Assembly (NCBI GenBank): GCA_033239005.1
Contig: BSQZ01000050.1
Location: 3,845,001-3,909,000, forward strand
DNA: 64,000 bases
Direction: 5' to 3'
Origin: Lamellibrachia satsuma
Lineage: Eukaryota > Annelida > Polychaeta > Sabellida > Siboglinidae
The notes beneath the pieces are model-generated. The model was not told the DNA's origin. It saw only the letters and a program-made list of their open reading frames with translations, and ran no database searches. Shown here piece by piece: positions 62,539 to 64,000 of this stretch. Position numbers and translations under genes: made by a program. The stretch's first letter is position 1. Every line of letters starts with the position of its first letter.

Positions 62539-63056
62539 CTACACAAAGATGCAAAGTTTGAAGAAAATATCTTCATTGTTTCCTGTTCTATACAAAGTAC
62601 GAACTGTAGGCCTAGCCACAGGCCTGCCATGTCCACGACCACGCCCTCTGTGAATAGGGGACCGGTCACGTCCACGTCTTGACTTTGAAGCGGTAGCCCT
62701 ACCTCGCCTGGGCCTGCCTGTCATTGCCGTTGCCCTGGCCTTAGACCTAGTCAGTCTAGCTACACCTTGCTGTTGTTCACTGTAGCTGTCAGTGTCACTG
62801 CTGCTTTCAGGATGAAGATTACCACCGGTAGCAGCAGCTACAACTGTCGAAACCACTCCACTTTCACTCGGGATTGATCGATCGAATCCATCGTTTCAGT
62901 CTCACTGTCCGAATGAACAGGCGTCACAGCGAGCGATATTTCGGCTTCTTCGTCAGTCTCGCTGTCATCTTCATTCGATAATTCACTATCTTCCATATCA
63001 TCAATAATTCGAAGCACCTCGTGTGGATCTGCGATCAAGCGCGATCGCAGCGCCAT
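62539..63056 (-). pseudogene. N-terminal region of a piggyBac-like transposase (frameshifted)
   Basis: It starts MALRSRLIADPHEVLRIIDD, followed by an acidic stretch with SELSNEDDSETDEEAEI. A 1-bp shift near the GATCGATC at 62880 leads into a second frame with SSSDTDSYSEQQQG and then RPRRGRATASKSRRGRDRSP and GRGRGHGRP. An acidic Ser/Asp/Glu segment followed by an RG-rich segment is the usual disordered N-terminus of piggyBac transposases; the weight of the call rests on the TTAA-bounded ends. The frame stops at 62539 after IFFKLCIFV, probably beyond the deletion point. Confidence 0.5.
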
Positions 63057-63250
63057 TACTTACTTTTACGGCGGAACACAAATTATCAACAACAATCTTC
63101 AAAACGCTATAACAACACTAATATCAAAAAATTTGCGACGCCATTACTACAGGGAATGCCTAGGCTATTGCTCTATTGATCAATCCCCTACACCCCTCTA
63201 CCAGAGCAATGAAATTACCGCAACAGACCACATATGACCACCCCTATGCC

Positions 63251-63272
63251 GTCGCGCGATATATCGCGCGAC
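63251..63272. promoter_or_regulatory. Perfect 22-bp palindrome near the piggyBac-like right end
   Basis: GTCGCGCGATA followed by its exact reverse complement. It lies 15 bp inside the element end, where transposase binding or a hairpin could be relevant. Its role is inferred. Confidence 0.6.
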
Positions 63273-63291
63273 CGGTTTCAAAAGGTTTTAA

Positions 63292-63697
63292 CATAAAATA
63301 CAATACATTATAAACTACGGGTGAACGATATAGAACTAAAGCCAATAAAAATCAATGCAAACAAAGGCAAATGATAGAATAGCTCAAACTGGCACGTCTA
63401 GTCAATGTACTAGTAACCCTCAAGGTCATGAAAGTATAAAAATGTGTCATGTGACATATGCACAATGTAAATTGTTAATTGTGTTACATGAAATAATTCA
63501 AGAGACGTCACACTGTGATCTTGATTTCAGTTTTCTAGTACACACAAAAGTACACATTACGAGTACACATTTGTAAGGGCAAATAACTGGCATGCAGTGC
63601 ATGACTCTATTCGTTGTCTGTTTCAATTACTAACTAACCAAGTACAATGCACATAGAGCAGACGGGCAGCTTGATGACAACTGAAAACAAAACAATG
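63292..63697. other. No gene recognised
   Basis: A 73-codon plus frame at 63355-63576 is unrecognised. Confidence 0.5.
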
Positions 63698-63970
63698 TCA
63701 GCTTCGTATTTCACATTTAATGTGGCTGAGAAGTTCCATCTCTCTTGGTGTGACCACGTCATATGGCGTGGTGATGTTGAAAAGCCCTTTCTGTACGAAT
63801 GTCTACACGTCTGCTGCCTCAGCGGGGTACTCTGCATTGAATATAAAGAAGACCTTGAAGCAGATGTCGACTGCCTTCACAAAAATTCCACCTCATAGAG
63901 CACATCCTCACAGAGGAGGAATACCTCCTTGGCCGCCAAGATAGTGTCACAAAGAGCGAGGATTTGAGGT
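63698..63970 (-). pseudogene. Fragment of an unrecognised, apparently conserved protein
   Basis: The minus strand reads PQILALCDTILAAKEVFLLC and EDVLYEVEF, then after a 1-bp shift VKAVDICFKVFFIFNAEYPA, a TAG where Trp would fit, and TFVQKGLFNI. The pattern (hydrophobic VDxCFKxFFxF, YP, WxFxQ) recalls uncharacterised proteins that are widespread in invertebrate and fish genomes, possibly repeat-borne. I cannot name a function. The stop and shift show that this copy is broken. It continues off the window's right edge. Confidence 0.35.
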
Positions 63971-64000
63971 TGCCGAGTCATACCTCACTTCTCCTCTCAT

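Larger units (their letters stand above)
62242..63291 (-). mobile_element. piggyBac-like element, internally deleted
   Basis: The element is bounded by TTAA at 62242-62245 and 63288-63291. The ends CCTTTAGAGACCCGG and, inverted, AACCTTTTGAAACCGG are similar. TTAA targets and CCYTT-type ends are piggyBac hallmarks. A perfect 22-bp palindrome lies next to the right end. Only an acidic then Arg/Gly-rich N-terminal coding stretch remains; the catalytic DDD core and Cys-rich C-terminus are absent, so it is a deletion derivative of about 1.04 kb. Confidence 0.65.

Overview
The window is eukaryotic nuclear DNA, almost certainly from a metazoan and most likely a marine invertebrate. The evidence is a CR1-type LINE with a two-ORF layout, hAT, piggyBac-like and MULE-like DNA elements, tRNA-derived SINE heads, very long microsatellites and minisatellites, and no compact gene organisation. 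I cannot name the species. I found no convincing intact host protein-coding gene, rRNA, functional tRNA, CRISPR array or viral gene. Most long open frames are translations of tandem repeats.

Layout. 0-9 kb: a LINE tail (1.2-1.5 kb), a 24-bp minisatellite, a GGTGGC-rich array (4.4-5.0 kb), a dispersed repeat (5.5 kb) and a large AT-repeat palindrome (6.0-6.35 kb). 9.7-13.9 kb: a nearly complete CR1-like element on the minus strand. Its ORF1 is intact and carries an esterase domain; its ORF2 (endonuclease plus reverse transcriptase) is broken by five lesions. ORF1 ends in a canonical TTTAAAC slippery heptamer directly before its stop, which leads into ORF2. 15-19 kb: a minisatellite, a SINE head, a MULE-like inverted-repeat element with a FLYWCH remnant, and a 17-bp minisatellite. 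19.0-22.3 kb: a hAT transposon whose C-terminal half is tandemly duplicated, with a 19-bp minisatellite inside the transposase reading frame of each copy. 22.7-42 kb: small inverted-repeat elements, four pairs of dispersed repeats, (TCGG)97, a long polypyrimidine tract, AT/TATG arrays with GC-rich repeat ends, and a second, truncated CR1 copy. 42-54 kb: three tails of one non-LTR family, two of them with minisatellites grown from their coding end, plus three SINE heads. 54.7-62 kb: a 22-bp minisatellite and two copies of a 1.1-kb inverted-repeat element, one with about 266 GT units. 61.8-64 kb: a CCAAT/ATTGG array, an internally deleted piggyBac-like element and a fragment of an unrecognised conserved protein.

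The unifying observation is that many of the tandem arrays sit inside recognisable mobile elements and can be traced to short seed sequences there. Where a second copy of the same element exists, it has few or no units at the same place. The region reads as a graveyard of mobile elements that keeps producing satellites, rather than as a set of cooperating genes.
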